Assembly (NCBI GenBank): GCA_944324705.1
Contig: CALUXI010000001.1
Span: 1-64,000, forward strand
DNA from: an uncultured Acholeplasmatales bacterium
GTDB taxonomy: Bacteria; Bacillota_I; Bacilli_A; Acholeplasmatales; Anaeroplasmataceae
Reading direction: 5' to 3'
Length of the DNA: 64,000 nucleotides
In this document: piece by piece, positions 19,449 to 28,509 of the stretch
How positions within the stretch are numbered: position 1 is the stretch's first letter
Layout of the letters: the number at the start of each line of letters is the position of its first letter
Position numbers and translations under genes: made by a program
Notes under the pieces: generated by a model
Told to the model about the DNA's origin: nothing
The model's input: only the letters and a program-made list of their open reading frames with translations
Databases searched by the model: none

Positions 19449-19962
19449 AATATTTATCCTCAATTTCTTTAATTATTAAATCTATATCTTTAGTCCCATC
19501 TATTACATAATTAACTGTTTTTTTAATCTCTTCATTAAAAATAAAAACATCATTAGTTATTCTTTTTTTAATATCTTCCGGTTTATCTCCCCTATTTACC
19601 ATTCTTTCAATTAATGTATCATCATCACATTCAATATAAAAAGAAACCACATCTGCTAAATCTTTATATTTATAAAAACCATTAGGTTCTAAAATTAAAT
19701 AACTATTTTCTTTTTTTAAAGATTTAAGACTAGTGCCATAATAGTTATTATTATATAAGACATATTCATAAAAAAAGTTTTGTTTAATTTTATTTAAAAA
19801 TTCATCCTTAGTTAAGAAATAATAGTCCTTACCATCTATTTCTTTATTTCTTTTATCTCTTGATGTATAAGTTACTATTTTTTCATAACCTCTTTTTTCT
19901 AAACATTTACCAATATAAGTTTTACCACTTGCTGATTTACCTATTAATATAATCATAATCAA
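19414..19962 (-). CDS. Guanylate kinase-like P-loop protein
   Basis: A 182-aa protein of the guanylate kinase fold. Walker A is IGKSASGKTYIG (residues 7-18). TYTSRDKRNKEIDGKDYYFLTKDEF matches the GMP-binding TSRxxRxxExDGxDYxFxT segment, and RMVNRGDKPEDIKKRI matches the lid region. It is shorter and more divergent than Gmk, so it may be a second, specialised copy rather than the essential GMP kinase. It is translationally coupled to the YlbF-like gene downstream. Confidence 0.7.
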   Translation of the reverse strand: MIMIILIGKSASGKTYIGKCLEKRGYEKIVTYTSRDKRNKEIDGKDYYFLTKDEFLNKIKQNFFYEYVLYNNNYYGTSLKSLKKENSYLILEPNGFYKYKDLADVVSFYIECDDDTLIERMVNRGDKPEDIKKRITNDVFIFNEEIKKTVNYVIDGTKDIDLIIKEIEDKYYGCLKERRNNK

Positions 19963-20010
19963 TTACACCTCAATTTACAAATAATAATATCATATTTTAG
20001 ACAAATATGG

Positions 20011-20016
20011 TATAAT
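20011..20016 (+). promoter_or_regulatory. Extended -10 promoter of def
   Basis: TGG followed by TATAAT stands 19 bases before the def start; the -35 is poor. AGGTGATT is the ribosome binding site. Confidence 0.5.
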
Positions 20017-20034
20017 TTTTGCAGGTGATTATAA

Positions 20035-20628
20035 ATGTATTTAGATAAAGATATTTGTAAAGAAGGTAATCCGATTTTAAAAATGAAATGTCAGGAAGTT
20101 AAATTACCTTTAAAAGATGAAGATGTTAAATGTTTAGAACAATTATATGAATATTTAATTATTTCCGAAAATGAAGAAATGACTAAACGTTATAACATAA
20201 GACCAGGTGTCGGGATTGCGGCTCCACAAGTTGGGGTTGCTAAACGAATGTTTGCAATGAATTGTACTGATTTTTTAGATGAAAAACAAACTAAATATAG
20301 TTATGCTTTAATTAACCCACAAATTGTAGGTTATAGTGAACAAATGACTTATTTACCGGATGGAGAAGGTTGTCTAAGTGTTACAAGAACAACTGAAGGT
20401 TATGTTGTTCCCCGTCACTATGTCATAAAATTTAAAGCTTTAGCTTATGATTTTATAACCAAGAAAGCTAAATATATTACTAAGATTTTAGAAGGCTATC
20501 CGGCTATTGTTTTTCAACATGAATATGACCATTTAGATGGCATCTTATTTGTTGATAAAATGGTACATAAAGATGAAACAAAAGCTATACCTTTATATAC
20601 AGTTGAAAAGGAAGATGAAGAAAAATGA
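20035..20628 (+). CDS. def: Peptide deformylase
   Basis: Removes the formyl group from nascent N-formylmethionine peptides. All three metal-site motifs are present: GVGIAAPQVG (motif 1), DGEGCLSV (motif 2, Cys ligand) and QHEYDHLDGILF (motif 3, two His ligands and catalytic Glu). The 197-aa length and the insertion between motifs 1 and 2 fit type 2 deformylases of Gram-positive bacteria. Its stop overlaps the start of the amidohydrolase gene (ATGA). Confidence 0.95.
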   Translation: MYLDKDICKEGNPILKMKCQEVKLPLKDEDVKCLEQLYEYLIISENEEMTKRYNIRPGVGIAAPQVGVAKRMFAMNCTDFLDEKQTKYSYALINPQIVGYSEQMTYLPDGEGCLSVTRTTEGYVVPRHYVIKFKALAYDFITKKAKYITKILEGYPAIVFQHEYDHLDGILFVDKMVHKDETKAIPLYTVEKEDEEK

Positions 20629-21785
20629 TTATAATTAAAAATGCCAATTTATGGACTATGGCCAACTTAAATAATGTTAATGGAAGTATCGCTGTTGAAG
20701 GTAAGAAAATAGTTGAAGTTTCTTCTAGTGATTTAACTAAAAAATACCCTAATGCCAGGATAATTGATGCCAAAGGCTTATTTACAATGCCAGGGATTGT
20801 TGACCCACACTGCCATATTGGGATGATGGAACAAACCTATGGTTGGGCCGGTAATGACACCAATGAAATAACTAACCCAATAACTCCCGAACTTAAGGGA
20901 ATTGAAGGAATTAAACCCCATGATGAAAGTTTTAAGGAAGCCTTAGAAAATGGGGTTACTACTGTTTGTACAGGACCTGGTAGTGCTAATATTATTGGTG
21001 GTACTTTTTGTGCTTTAAAAACTAAAGGTAAAACTATTTTTGATATGGTTTTAAAAGAGGAATTAGCAATGAAAATGGCGTTAGGGGAAAATCCTAAAAG
21101 GTGTTATAAAGATAAAGGTCCCCAAACAAGAATGGCTAATGCGGCTATGTTAAGGGGAGCTTTAACGGAGGCTAAATTATATAAAGAATCTTGGGATAAA
21201 TATAATAATGGTAAAGATACAAATAAGCCAGCCTATAATCAAAAATGGGAAAGCTTAAAAAGAGTCTTTGAAGGCTTACCAGTTAAGATTCATGCCCATC
21301 AAGCTGATGATATTGTTACTGCTGTTAAAATAAGTGAAGAGTTTAATTTAAACTACACAATTGAACATTGTACAGAAGGTTATTTAATCCCAGAATTCTT
21401 AAAAGAACACAAAGTAAAATGCATCTTAGGACCTACTTTAGGGGATAGATCAAAATATGAACTTAAAGCTAAATCATTTAAATCAGCTAAAGTTTTATAT
21501 GATAATAAGATTGAATTTGCTATTATGACGGATCATCCTGTTATAACTCTTGATACTACTTTAGCTCAAACTGGTTTATTTGTAAAATCAGGCCTTCCTT
21601 ATCTTGAAGCCTTAAAAGCCAATACCATTTATGCAGCAAAAATTACTGGTATAGATAAATTTGTAGGTAGTTTAGAAGCTAATAAAGATGCTGATATTGT
21701 AATTTATGATAAAGATCCACTAAGCTATGATGCACATGTTGTTTTTGTAATGTTAAATGGAAATATTGAAATAAATAAAATTTAA
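20625..21785 (+). CDS. Amidohydrolase family protein (imidazolonepropionase-like)
   Basis: A 386-aa metal-dependent hydrolase. MPGIVDPHCHIG carries the first metal-binding HxH, VKIHAHQADD and YTIEHCTEGY supply the next histidines, and IMTDHPV gives the catalytic Asp. The N-terminal strands and the C-terminal GSLEANKDADIVIYD form the composite beta-sandwich typical of the family. It resembles the imidazolonepropionase-like group found in many gut bacteria, whose substrate is unknown. Coupled to def by a 4-base overlap and closed by a terminator. Confidence 0.8.
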   Translation: MIIIKNANLWTMANLNNVNGSIAVEGKKIVEVSSSDLTKKYPNARIIDAKGLFTMPGIVDPHCHIGMMEQTYGWAGNDTNEITNPITPELKGIEGIKPHDESFKEALENGVTTVCTGPGSANIIGGTFCALKTKGKTIFDMVLKEELAMKMALGENPKRCYKDKGPQTRMANAAMLRGALTEAKLYKESWDKYNNGKDTNKPAYNQKWESLKRVFEGLPVKIHAHQADDIVTAVKISEEFNLNYTIEHCTEGYLIPEFLKEHKVKCILGPTLGDRSKYELKAKSFKSAKVLYDNKIEFAIMTDHPVITLDTTLAQTGLFVKSGLPYLEALKANTIYAAKITGIDKFVGSLEANKDADIVIYDKDPLSYDAHVVFVMLNGNIEINKI

Positions 21786-21810
21786 AAAACCGCTTAATAG
21801 CGGCTTTTTT
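21784..21810. terminator. Bidirectional terminator between the amidohydrolase and ecfA
   Basis: CCGCT TAAT AGCGG hairpin flanked by A6 and T6 runs, placed between two convergent genes. Confidence 0.85.
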
Positions 21811-21815
21811 ATTTA

Positions 21816-23228
21816 TTAATTCTTAAAGTAACTTTTAACTAATTCCTTACCCCCTTTTTCTAATACTACCCCATTACCAATTAAAAAGGCGTTATCACAT
21901 AAAGCTTCGGCACATCTAATGTCATGGGTAATAGTTATGATGGTATTATTAGTTTCATTGTGGATTGTATTAATAATATTAGTTAAGGTGCATAACCCAT
22001 CATAGTCTTGACCTGCTGTAGGTTCATCTAATAATAAGACTTCCGGTTTAGCAGCTAAGACACAGGCTAAGGTTAATTTTCTTTTTTGACCTTCAGATAA
22101 AGATTGAGGGTGTCTATTTAAAAGATTAGTTAAGCCAAATAAATCAACTAATTTATGAGCATATTCTTCATTAATCGCCCCAAACTTAATTTCTTCCCAC
22201 ACACTAGGCATAAAGAGTTGATAATCAGGATTTTGATAAACTACTCCTACTTTTTTATACCATGCTTTACTTGGTTTATTATTCTTAAATTTAGGGTTAA
22301 GAGTTTGGGTAATTTTTCCACTTGTTGGTTTATAGAGTCTAGCAATTAATCTTAAAAGTGTCGTCTTCCCACAACCATTTTCCCCGAGGATGATATTCCT
22401 TGAACCTTTTAAGATATCTAAATTAATATCTTTTAAGATTTCTTTTTCACCTTCAACATTAAAACTAATATTAGTAAGATTAAAAAGAGGTTCATTAGAT
22501 TGGTGATTAGGACAAATATCAGCTATTTTAATACTTTCTTTTAAAAGATAATTATCTTTATCAGTTACTAAACTTAACTTTTTATTTTCCATATGATAAA
22601 CAATATCAACAAAAGGTAAAACCATATCTAGTCTATGTTCAATAACTACTACAGCATAACCGACTTTAGCGAGTTCCTTTAAGGTTAGCATTAAACTATT
22701 GGCTCCTTCTTTATCGAGATTAGCTAAAGGTTCATCTAAAATAATTATTTTTTGCCCCATTGCTAAAGTACTTGCGGTTATTAATCTTTGTTTTTGCCCA
22801 CCTGATAAGGTTCTACATTTGGCTTTCGGGTCTAATTTTAAAAGTTTAGTTACTACTTCAATTTGTTTTGTGATTTTACTAGGACTAAAGGCTAGGTTTT
22901 CACAACCAAAGGCAATTTCATCTTCTACAATATTTTGAATGATTTGCTCATCAGCATTTTGTAAGACTACTCCTACTTTACGACAAATATAAGACATTGT
23001 TTTACCAACAATACTTGTCCCGTCAACTAGAACATCACCAGTTAACCTACCATAATTAACATTAGGAATAATTCCACTAATGATATACATTAAAGTACTT
23101 TTACCCGATCCTGAATGGCCAGATAATAAAGTGACTTTGCCATATTCGGCTTTAAAATTAATATCTTCCAAAATATTTTCTTTTTCATCATAGGAAAAAT
23201 TAACTTTATTTAATTCAATTGCCATCAT
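21816..23228 (-). CDS. ECF transporter double ATPase (EcfA1A2 fusion)
   Basis: A 470-aa protein with two ABC ATPase domains in one chain. The first (residues 1-235) has Walker A LSGHSGSGKST, signature LSGGQKQRL and Walker B IILDEPLANLD; the second has LGENGCGKTT, LSEGQKRKL and VLLLDEPTAGQD. This is the form used in group I ECF transporters with a dedicated S component. It powers the EcfT/S pair encoded just upstream, overlapping ecfT by four bases. In the layout it is the counterpart of one of the SiaFGH proteins of Streptococcus pyogenes. Confidence 0.9.
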   Translation of the reverse strand: MMAIELNKVNFSYDEKENILEDINFKAEYGKVTLLSGHSGSGKSTLMYIISGIIPNVNYGRLTGDVLVDGTSIVGKTMSYICRKVGVVLQNADEQIIQNIVEDEIAFGCENLAFSPSKITKQIEVVTKLLKLDPKAKCRTLSGGQKQRLITASTLAMGQKIIILDEPLANLDKEGANSLMLTLKELAKVGYAVVVIEHRLDMVLPFVDIVYHMENKKLSLVTDKDNYLLKESIKIADICPNHQSNEPLFNLTNISFNVEGEKEILKDINLDILKGSRNIILGENGCGKTTLLRLIARLYKPTSGKITQTLNPKFKNNKPSKAWYKKVGVVYQNPDYQLFMPSVWEEIKFGAINEEYAHKLVDLFGLTNLLNRHPQSLSEGQKRKLTLACVLAAKPEVLLLDEPTAGQDYDGLCTLTNIINTIHNETNNTIITITHDIRCAEALCDNAFLIGNGVVLEKGGKELVKSYFKN

Positions 23229-23896
23229 ATAAATAACACTCCTACAGCAAGCCCTAATAAACCAAGAATAAATATTAAATCAGATACAGCTAAATTTTCT
23301 TTTTTATAAATAGTATAAGGTGCTTTACTTAAAGTAAAACCTCTTGTTTCTACTGATAAAGCTAGTGTATCTGAAATATTAACAAGTCGCATTACAAGAG
23401 GTATTAAAAAAGCGCGATATAAGATTTTAGGATTTAAGATATTACCAGCACCTCTTGTTTTCATCGCTTCTTTTACTCTTTTTATTTCACTACTTAAAAG
23501 AGGAATAAAAGACATCGCAATTAACATTCCTAAGGTTATACATCTTGGGGTTTTAACAGTTGATAGAGCTCTTGTCATTCTAACAGGACTTGTCGCCATC
23601 CCAGGAATTACAGCAATAAAAACAGCTCCTAGACGATTAGCCATAGCCCAACCACTATCTAATGTGTTTGTAGCTAGGTAAAAGATACCAAAGAAAATAC
23701 CACTCACAATAATAAATAAAGGTAAAACTTTAAGACATTCTTTAAAACAACCAAATAGCATTAAATAAATGTAAATAGCCCCTAAAAAGATTGAACAAGC
23801 TAACATTCTTTTAGCTATAACTAACCCAAAAACAACAATAAATAAACCAGAAATTATGGCTACTAAAGGATATAATTTATTCTTCCAAATAACCAT
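23225..23896 (-). CDS. ECF transporter T component (EcfT/CbiQ family)
   Basis: A 223-aa integral membrane coupling protein with about five helices. The two Ala-Arg-Gly-type coupling motifs are visible as RVKEAMKTRGAG (about residue 140) and ALSVETRGF (about residue 180); they transmit ATPase movement to the S component. It abuts the S gene (1-base overlap) and overlaps the ATPase gene, so the three form an S-T-A cassette. The stop codon is TGA. Confidence 0.9.
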   Translation of the reverse strand: MVIWKNKLYPLVAIISGLFIVVFGLVIAKRMLACSIFLGAIYIYLMLFGCFKECLKVLPLFIIVSGIFFGIFYLATNTLDSGWAMANRLGAVFIAVIPGMATSPVRMTRALSTVKTPRCITLGMLIAMSFIPLLSSEIKRVKEAMKTRGAGNILNPKILYRAFLIPLVMRLVNISDTLALSVETRGFTLSKAPYTIYKKENLAVSDLIFILGLLGLAVGVLFI

Positions 23897-24558
23897 TATC
23901 TTTTCATTACTCCCGATTTTTTAAGTTCTCTAGCAATTAAAACCCCGATAACAGAACCAAGAGTACAAACAGCTAAAACAGCTACACTCATACCTACAGC
24001 TACCCCGGCACTTGAACCAATAAAGGCATTTACAGCTTCTCCTTCTTCACCACTCCAAGAATATAAGAAATTATAATAAACATAAAGAAAAGGTAGCGTT
24101 AAAGGGAAATAGAAAATACCAGAAAATAAACTAGCTCGATCTTTGTTGTAACCTCTAAAAATTAAAATTACTAGAAGTTCGACTATGAAAGCACAAAGTA
24201 AGATACAGAAAAACATAATAGAATTCATAAAGACAAGTACTATCCCGCAACATAAAGACATGAATAGTAGAGCCCCAGGTTTTCTTACCTTCATTAAACC
24301 AATAACAGGGAAGATAGAAAACTGTAAACCTAGACAAACTTGAACAATGCCAAAAACCGGGATTTGCCCAACAAGTGGCATAATAGCCCCTGTTACTAAC
24401 ATACAAGCTGCCATAATGGCTAAAAAGACAATATCTTTTATTTTATATTTTTTAAAAATTTTATTTGTATCATCTCTTACTTTTTCTTTAATTTCTATAT
24501 TTTCATTACTATTTTCAACTATTTCTTCAGTTAAACTTTTAATATCGTCATTTGCCAT
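23896..24558 (-). CDS. ECF transporter S component (MptD / Trep_Strep family)
   Basis: A 220-aa membrane protein with about six helices after a charged head (MANDDIKSLTEEIVENSNENIEIKEK). KDIVFLAIMAACMLVTGAIMP and GIFYFPLTLPFLYVYYNFLY match the MptD/Trep_Strep S-component family as I remember it. Substrate is not fixed by sequence, but its place between two ABC ATPase-permeases and EcfT-EcfA, beside a heme-binding lipoprotein, fits the heme-linked ECF systems (SiaFGH, LhaSTA). It begins two bases past the preceding ABC gene. Confidence 0.8.
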   Translation of the reverse strand: MANDDIKSLTEEIVENSNENIEIKEKVRDDTNKIFKKYKIKDIVFLAIMAACMLVTGAIMPLVGQIPVFGIVQVCLGLQFSIFPVIGLMKVRKPGALLFMSLCCGIVLVFMNSIMFFCILLCAFIVELLVILIFRGYNKDRASLFSGIFYFPLTLPFLYVYYNFLYSWSGEEGEAVNAFIGSSAGVAVGMSVAVLAVCTLGSVIGVLIARELKKSGVMKR

Positions 24559-24559
24559 T

Positions 24560-26251
24560 TTATGCTTCCTCCATTACGCCATCTTTAACTTTATATAACC
24601 TATCACAAATTGCCATTGTTGATTCTCGATGAGATACTAAAATAATACTTTTCTTAGCTTTTTGTCGCGCTAAAGATTCTAAAATAATACCTTCATTAAT
24701 ACTATCAACATTACTTGTTGGTTCATCTAATAAGATTAATTCACTACCTTTTAAGAAGGCTCTAGCTAAACCTATTCTTTGTTTTTCTCCAGCTGATAAA
24801 TTATCGCCAAGAGATGTAACTTCTGTATTATAACCTTCTGGTAAACTCATTATAAAATCATGAATTGAGGCCATTTTACAAGCTTCTTCAATTTCTTGCA
24901 TAGTCGCATTAGGTTTAGCAATCTTTAAGTTTTCTAAGATTGTTTCATTAAATAAATAAGTTGTTTGACTAACTAAAGTTACATTATCAAGTAAATTAGC
25001 AGAATCAATATTATCAATATCAATATCATTATAATTAATATAACCTTTTTCTTTTTCCCAGAATCTTAATAATAACTTTAAGAAGGTTGATTTACCACAA
25101 CCAGAACGTCCTACAATCCCAATAACTTCACCTTTTTTCGCATGGAAACAAATATCTTTTAAAACTGGTAAATTAGCTTCATAACTAAATGATAAATCTT
25201 TAACATCTAAATTATCGTAGGTAAAGGTTTTACCATTTACTATTGGTTTAACGACTGGTTTTTCTTCAAGTAGATTTAAGACTCTATCCCCACTAGCAAA
25301 GGTTTGAGTTAAATTACCTGGTAAGGCTGATATGGCAATAACCGGACCAAAACTACCAAAGATAGTCACAATGCCAATTAACATTTTACCTAAATCTAAA
25401 TTATTATAATTATAAAGTAAGATTCCACTAACTAAAGCTATAACTATAAAGATAGTGACAAATAATTCAGTTATAGAAGCGGCTAGTGTAGTCGCATTTT
25501 TCATCTTTTTGGTTTCTTTAAGTAAAATATCTGACCTTTTATTTACTTCCTCTTCTCTTTCTTTTTCGGCATTATTTAAGACTATATCTTTAATACCTTT
25601 AATACTATCTAAAAAGTAAGCATTAAAAGAAGCAAATTCTTTTCTATAATTAACACCTGAAGCTTTAAGTTTACTTGAATTAATTAATGGTAAAATAATA
25701 CCAATAACAATAAAACCAAATAAGGCAATTAAGGCCAAATACCAACTAGATACAAAGCCAACAAACAAAATGACTATTAAAGAAACTAAAGTTGCGATAC
25801 AAATAGGTGAAATTGTATGAGCATAGAAAACTTCAAGAGTTTCAATATCCGATGTCAACATAGCAATAATATTACCTTTTTGTTTAGTTTCTAATTTAGC
25901 TGGGCATAATATTCTTAAAGCCCCAAAGATCTTATCTCTTAAAACAGCAAGTAACTTAAAGGCAATATAATGATTGCTGTATTGTTCTAGATATCTAAGA
26001 CCACCTCTTACAATCCCAAAACCTACAGCTAAGCCAATGATCAAACCCCAAGACATATTAATTGGGGCACAAAGCCCTAAAACTCCTAAAGCTTTAGCCA
26101 CGGCAGTAGCTCCTGAAATGGTAACCCCCATCGCTGCAATAAAGCCTACTGTCCCATTAATAACCGCAAGAATCATTATATATGATAAACTTCCTAAAAG
26201 TACGATTAAGGAAGCCATAATTTTCGCACCACTACGTCTTATTTTTTTCAT
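24560..26251 (-). CDS. ABC transporter ATP-binding/permease protein (CydC/SiaE-like half)
   Basis: A 563-aa fused membrane and ATPase subunit. Six helices occupy residues 10-300; the nucleotide-binding domain shows GRSGCGKST, signature LSAGEKQRIGLARAFL and ILLDEPTSNVD. The partner is the gene immediately upstream, which overlaps it by four bases; such pairs form heterodimers like CydDC, IrtAB or the SiaDE proteins of the streptococcal heme operon. The substrate is not shown by sequence; iron chelate, heme or thiol are all plausible. Confidence 0.88.
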   Translation of the reverse strand: MKKIRRSGAKIMASLIVLLGSLSYIMILAVINGTVGFIAAMGVTISGATAVAKALGVLGLCAPINMSWGLIIGLAVGFGIVRGGLRYLEQYSNHYIAFKLLAVLRDKIFGALRILCPAKLETKQKGNIIAMLTSDIETLEVFYAHTISPICIATLVSLIVILFVGFVSSWYLALIALFGFIVIGIILPLINSSKLKASGVNYRKEFASFNAYFLDSIKGIKDIVLNNAEKEREEEVNKRSDILLKETKKMKNATTLAASITELFVTIFIVIALVSGILLYNYNNLDLGKMLIGIVTIFGSFGPVIAISALPGNLTQTFASGDRVLNLLEEKPVVKPIVNGKTFTYDNLDVKDLSFSYEANLPVLKDICFHAKKGEVIGIVGRSGCGKSTFLKLLLRFWEKEKGYINYNDIDIDNIDSANLLDNVTLVSQTTYLFNETILENLKIAKPNATMQEIEEACKMASIHDFIMSLPEGYNTEVTSLGDNLSAGEKQRIGLARAFLKGSELILLDEPTSNVDSINEGIILESLARQKAKKSIILVSHRESTMAICDRLYKVKDGVMEEA

Positions 26252-27980
26252 GCTAAAGCCTCCTTTAATACTGTTTTATAACCTTCTTCTAGGCCTTTTT
26301 GAGTTAAATATAATTTAGCATAACTACCATTTTTAGCCATTAATTCATTATGACTACCTGATTCTACTAAATTACCTTCATCTAAGAAATAAATATTATC
26401 GGCATTAACTACATTAGCAAGTCTATGAGATATTAAAATAATGGTTTTATCTTTAGACATAGCTTTAACATTTTGCATAATAATACTTTCACTTTCAATA
26501 TCAATATTAGATGTAGCTTCATCAAAGATATAAATATCTTTATTAGCTACTAAATTAACTGCTAAAGCTAGTCTTTGTTTTTGCCCACCAGATATATTAT
26601 TAGCATCTTCGGTAATTACTTTATCTAAACCACCAAATTCTTTAATAAAGTTAGCTAAATTAACTTTTTCTAAAGCTTCATAAATTTCATCTTCTGATAC
26701 ATCTTCTTTAGCTAATTTAAAATTAGCTCTTACACTTTCGTTAAATATATAAGTATTATAAGAAACAACAGCTATTTTGCTGTAATAAGATTCTCTTTTA
26801 AACATTTCAATATTTTTATTTCCAACCAAAACTAAACCTGTTTGTGGGTGGTATGATCCAATTAGAAGACTGACAATGGTACTTTTACCACTACCACTTT
26901 TACCAACTATAGCTGTAACACCTTTAGGGAATGTCATATTAATATTATTTAAAACTTTTCTTTTACCATCATAACTAAAGGTAACATTTTCTAATGCTAA
27001 ATTAGTAGAAGTTACTTCTTCACTTCCCCAAATCGGATCTGGACTATTTAATAAACTAATTATCTTTTTACCAGCACTAGCCCCGTTCATTGCCACATGG
27101 AAAGCACTACCTAAACTTCTTAAAGGCAAGAAAAATTCAACGGCTACTAAGACTATAACCCTATTATAGGAGCTAAATACCCAGCCTTTAAACCTAATAC
27201 TACCATCATTATACCTAGTCCTGCTCCTCCATAAGCCACTAAATCCATAATCGTCGTACTAGCTAATTGCATAACCAAAACTTTCATCGTGATCTTTCTA
27301 AATTCTTCTGCACTTTCATTCATTTTAATATGACGTGCCCCATCAGCTTTAAAGATTTTTAATTCTTTTAAACCCTGAACACTATCTAAAAAGGCATCAC
27401 CCATTGAAGTATATTTACCCCAATATTTAGCAAAGATCTTTTTTGCATATTTACTAACAGCAATAATAGAAACCGGAATTAAAGGAACACAACAAAGTAA
27501 AACTAAGGATGTCCGCCAATCAAGACCTACACAAATGAAAAATAAGATAAAAGGAGCTAACATCGCGTAGAAAAATTGAGGTAAATAAGTTGAATAGTAA
27601 AGGTCTAATTGTTCAATACCTTCTAAAGATACTTGAGTTAAACCCGCCATACTCATATCTTCTGTACTTCTGACACCTAAAGTTAAAATTTTAGCATAAG
27701 TCTTTTCTCTTAAATCCTTTTTAACTTTTCTTCCTAACATATCTTTTAGCTTACCAGTAAAGTAACTTGCTATAAATCTAACAATAATACCACCAATTAG
27801 AGTAATACTAGGATATAAATAAGTAATAACTTCACTTCTATTAATAAGTAAATAAACAATCCAACAAATACTAGCAGTAATACTAATATTGGCTAACATT
27901 CCTAAAACCATTAATAAGATTGTATAAAAAACATATTTTTTATTACTACCTATTAACTTTAACAACTCTTTATCAAGCAT
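26248..27980 (-). pseudogene. ABC transporter ATP-binding/permease protein (CydD/SiaD-like half), frameshifted
   Basis: Two reading frames join into one about 577-aa ABC half-transporter. The permease part (27153-27980) ends APIIG and the ATPase part resumes with IVLVAVEFFLPLRSLGSAFHVAMNG after one missing base near 27158 (GGGTTATA where GGGTTTATA would keep frame). The ATPase domain has GKSGSGKSTIVSLL, ISGGQKQRLALAVNL and IYIFDEATSNID. No other damage is seen, so either the copy broke recently or a base was missed in a T run. It overlaps the YgbA-like gene upstream by 8 bases and its partner by 4. Confidence 0.82.
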
Positions 27981-28320
27981 GTTTTTTTCCTTCTTTCTTT
28001 AACTTTCTTTTATAACTTAACATTTGGCCTACATGTTTTATAGCAAATACCGGATGACTAAATAACATTCTTGGGCCTGCATATTTCATAACTTCTTTAA
28101 TCTTTACTTGCATATCCGGTTTATAACAATGAATTTTACAAAATGAACAAAACTTTTTATCTACTTTAAAAGGACATTTTTCTAATCTAAATAAAGCATA
28201 ATCAAGTAGTTCTTGACATTCCGGACATAAGTCTTTTTGTCGATGTTTACCTTGACAATATTTTTTAATCATCACGGGGATTAATTTCTTTTCTTGTTCC
28301 CAAGCTTTATATTCTTTCAT
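27973..28320 (-). CDS. Nitrous oxide-stimulated promoter family protein (YgbA_NO)
   Basis: A 115-aa cysteine-rich protein. The cluster CPECQELLDYALFRLEKCPF and CSFCKIHCYKPDM followed by KEVMKYAGPRMLF is the hallmark of YgbA (PF11756), an NO-induced protein needed for recovery from nitrosative stress in enterobacteria. It is the first gene of the ABC-ECF operon, overlaps the next gene by 8 bases, and lies directly behind three putative DtxR-type boxes. The linkage suggests a role tied to iron or heme under NO stress. Confidence 0.85.
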   Translation of the reverse strand: MKEYKAWEQEKKLIPVMIKKYCQGKHRQKDLCPECQELLDYALFRLEKCPFKVDKKFCSFCKIHCYKPDMQVKIKEVMKYAGPRMLFSHPVFAIKHVGQMLSYKRKLKKEGKKHA

Positions 28321-28336
28321 ATAGACCTCTTCTCTA

Positions 28337-28352
28337 GTTTGCCATAGCTAAC
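28337..28352. promoter_or_regulatory. Putative DtxR-type operator, box 1 of the YgbA-ABC-ECF operon
   Basis: GTTTGC CATA GCTAAC, an imperfect 16-bp palindrome in the leader of the operon. Its centre is 34 bases from that of the next box. Confidence 0.5.
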
Positions 28353-28370
28353 TGATATTTCAAAAAAATA

Positions 28371-28386
28371 GTACGGTATAACGAAC
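28371..28386. promoter_or_regulatory. Putative DtxR-type operator, box 2 of the YgbA-ABC-ECF operon
   Basis: GTACGGTATAACGAAC, palindromic at all but two position pairs. It is centred 34 bases from box 1 and 34 bases from box 3. Confidence 0.55.
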
Positions 28387-28403
28387 CTAACTACTTGAAA
28401 ATA

Positions 28404-28421
28404 GGTTCCCTACCGCGAACC
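28404..28421. promoter_or_regulatory. Putative DtxR-type operator, box 3 of the YgbA-ABC-ECF operon
   Basis: GGTTCCCTACCGCGAACC, an 18-bp imperfect palindrome placed just downstream of a TATACT -10 on the minus strand, where a bound repressor would block initiation. Confidence 0.55.
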
Positions 28422-28427
28422 ATATAA

Positions 28428-28458
28428 AGTATATAATTTTTTTAAGAAAAATACAAGT
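28428..28458 (-). promoter_or_regulatory. Promoter of the YgbA-ABC-ECF operon
   Basis: On the minus strand TTGTAT, 17 bases and TATACT lie immediately before box 3. The -35 is weak and the -10 good; the position relative to the palindromes supports it. Confidence 0.45.
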
Positions 28459-28469
28459 AAAAAATCATT

Positions 28470-28503
28470 AAAAAGAGGTTAAAAGCTTAAACTTCTAACC
28501 TCT
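28470..28503 (-). terminator. Terminator after the LRR lipoprotein of the heme operon
   Basis: AGAGGTTA and TAACCTCT form an 8-bp stem, followed on the minus strand by T5. It divides the island into two transcription units. Confidence 0.75.
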
Positions 28504-28509
28504 AAATTA

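Noticed and set aside
25974-26318. 114-aa plus-strand ORF across the two ABC half-transporters
   Set aside because: It is a shadow of the membrane-domain codons on the other strand; no start signals.
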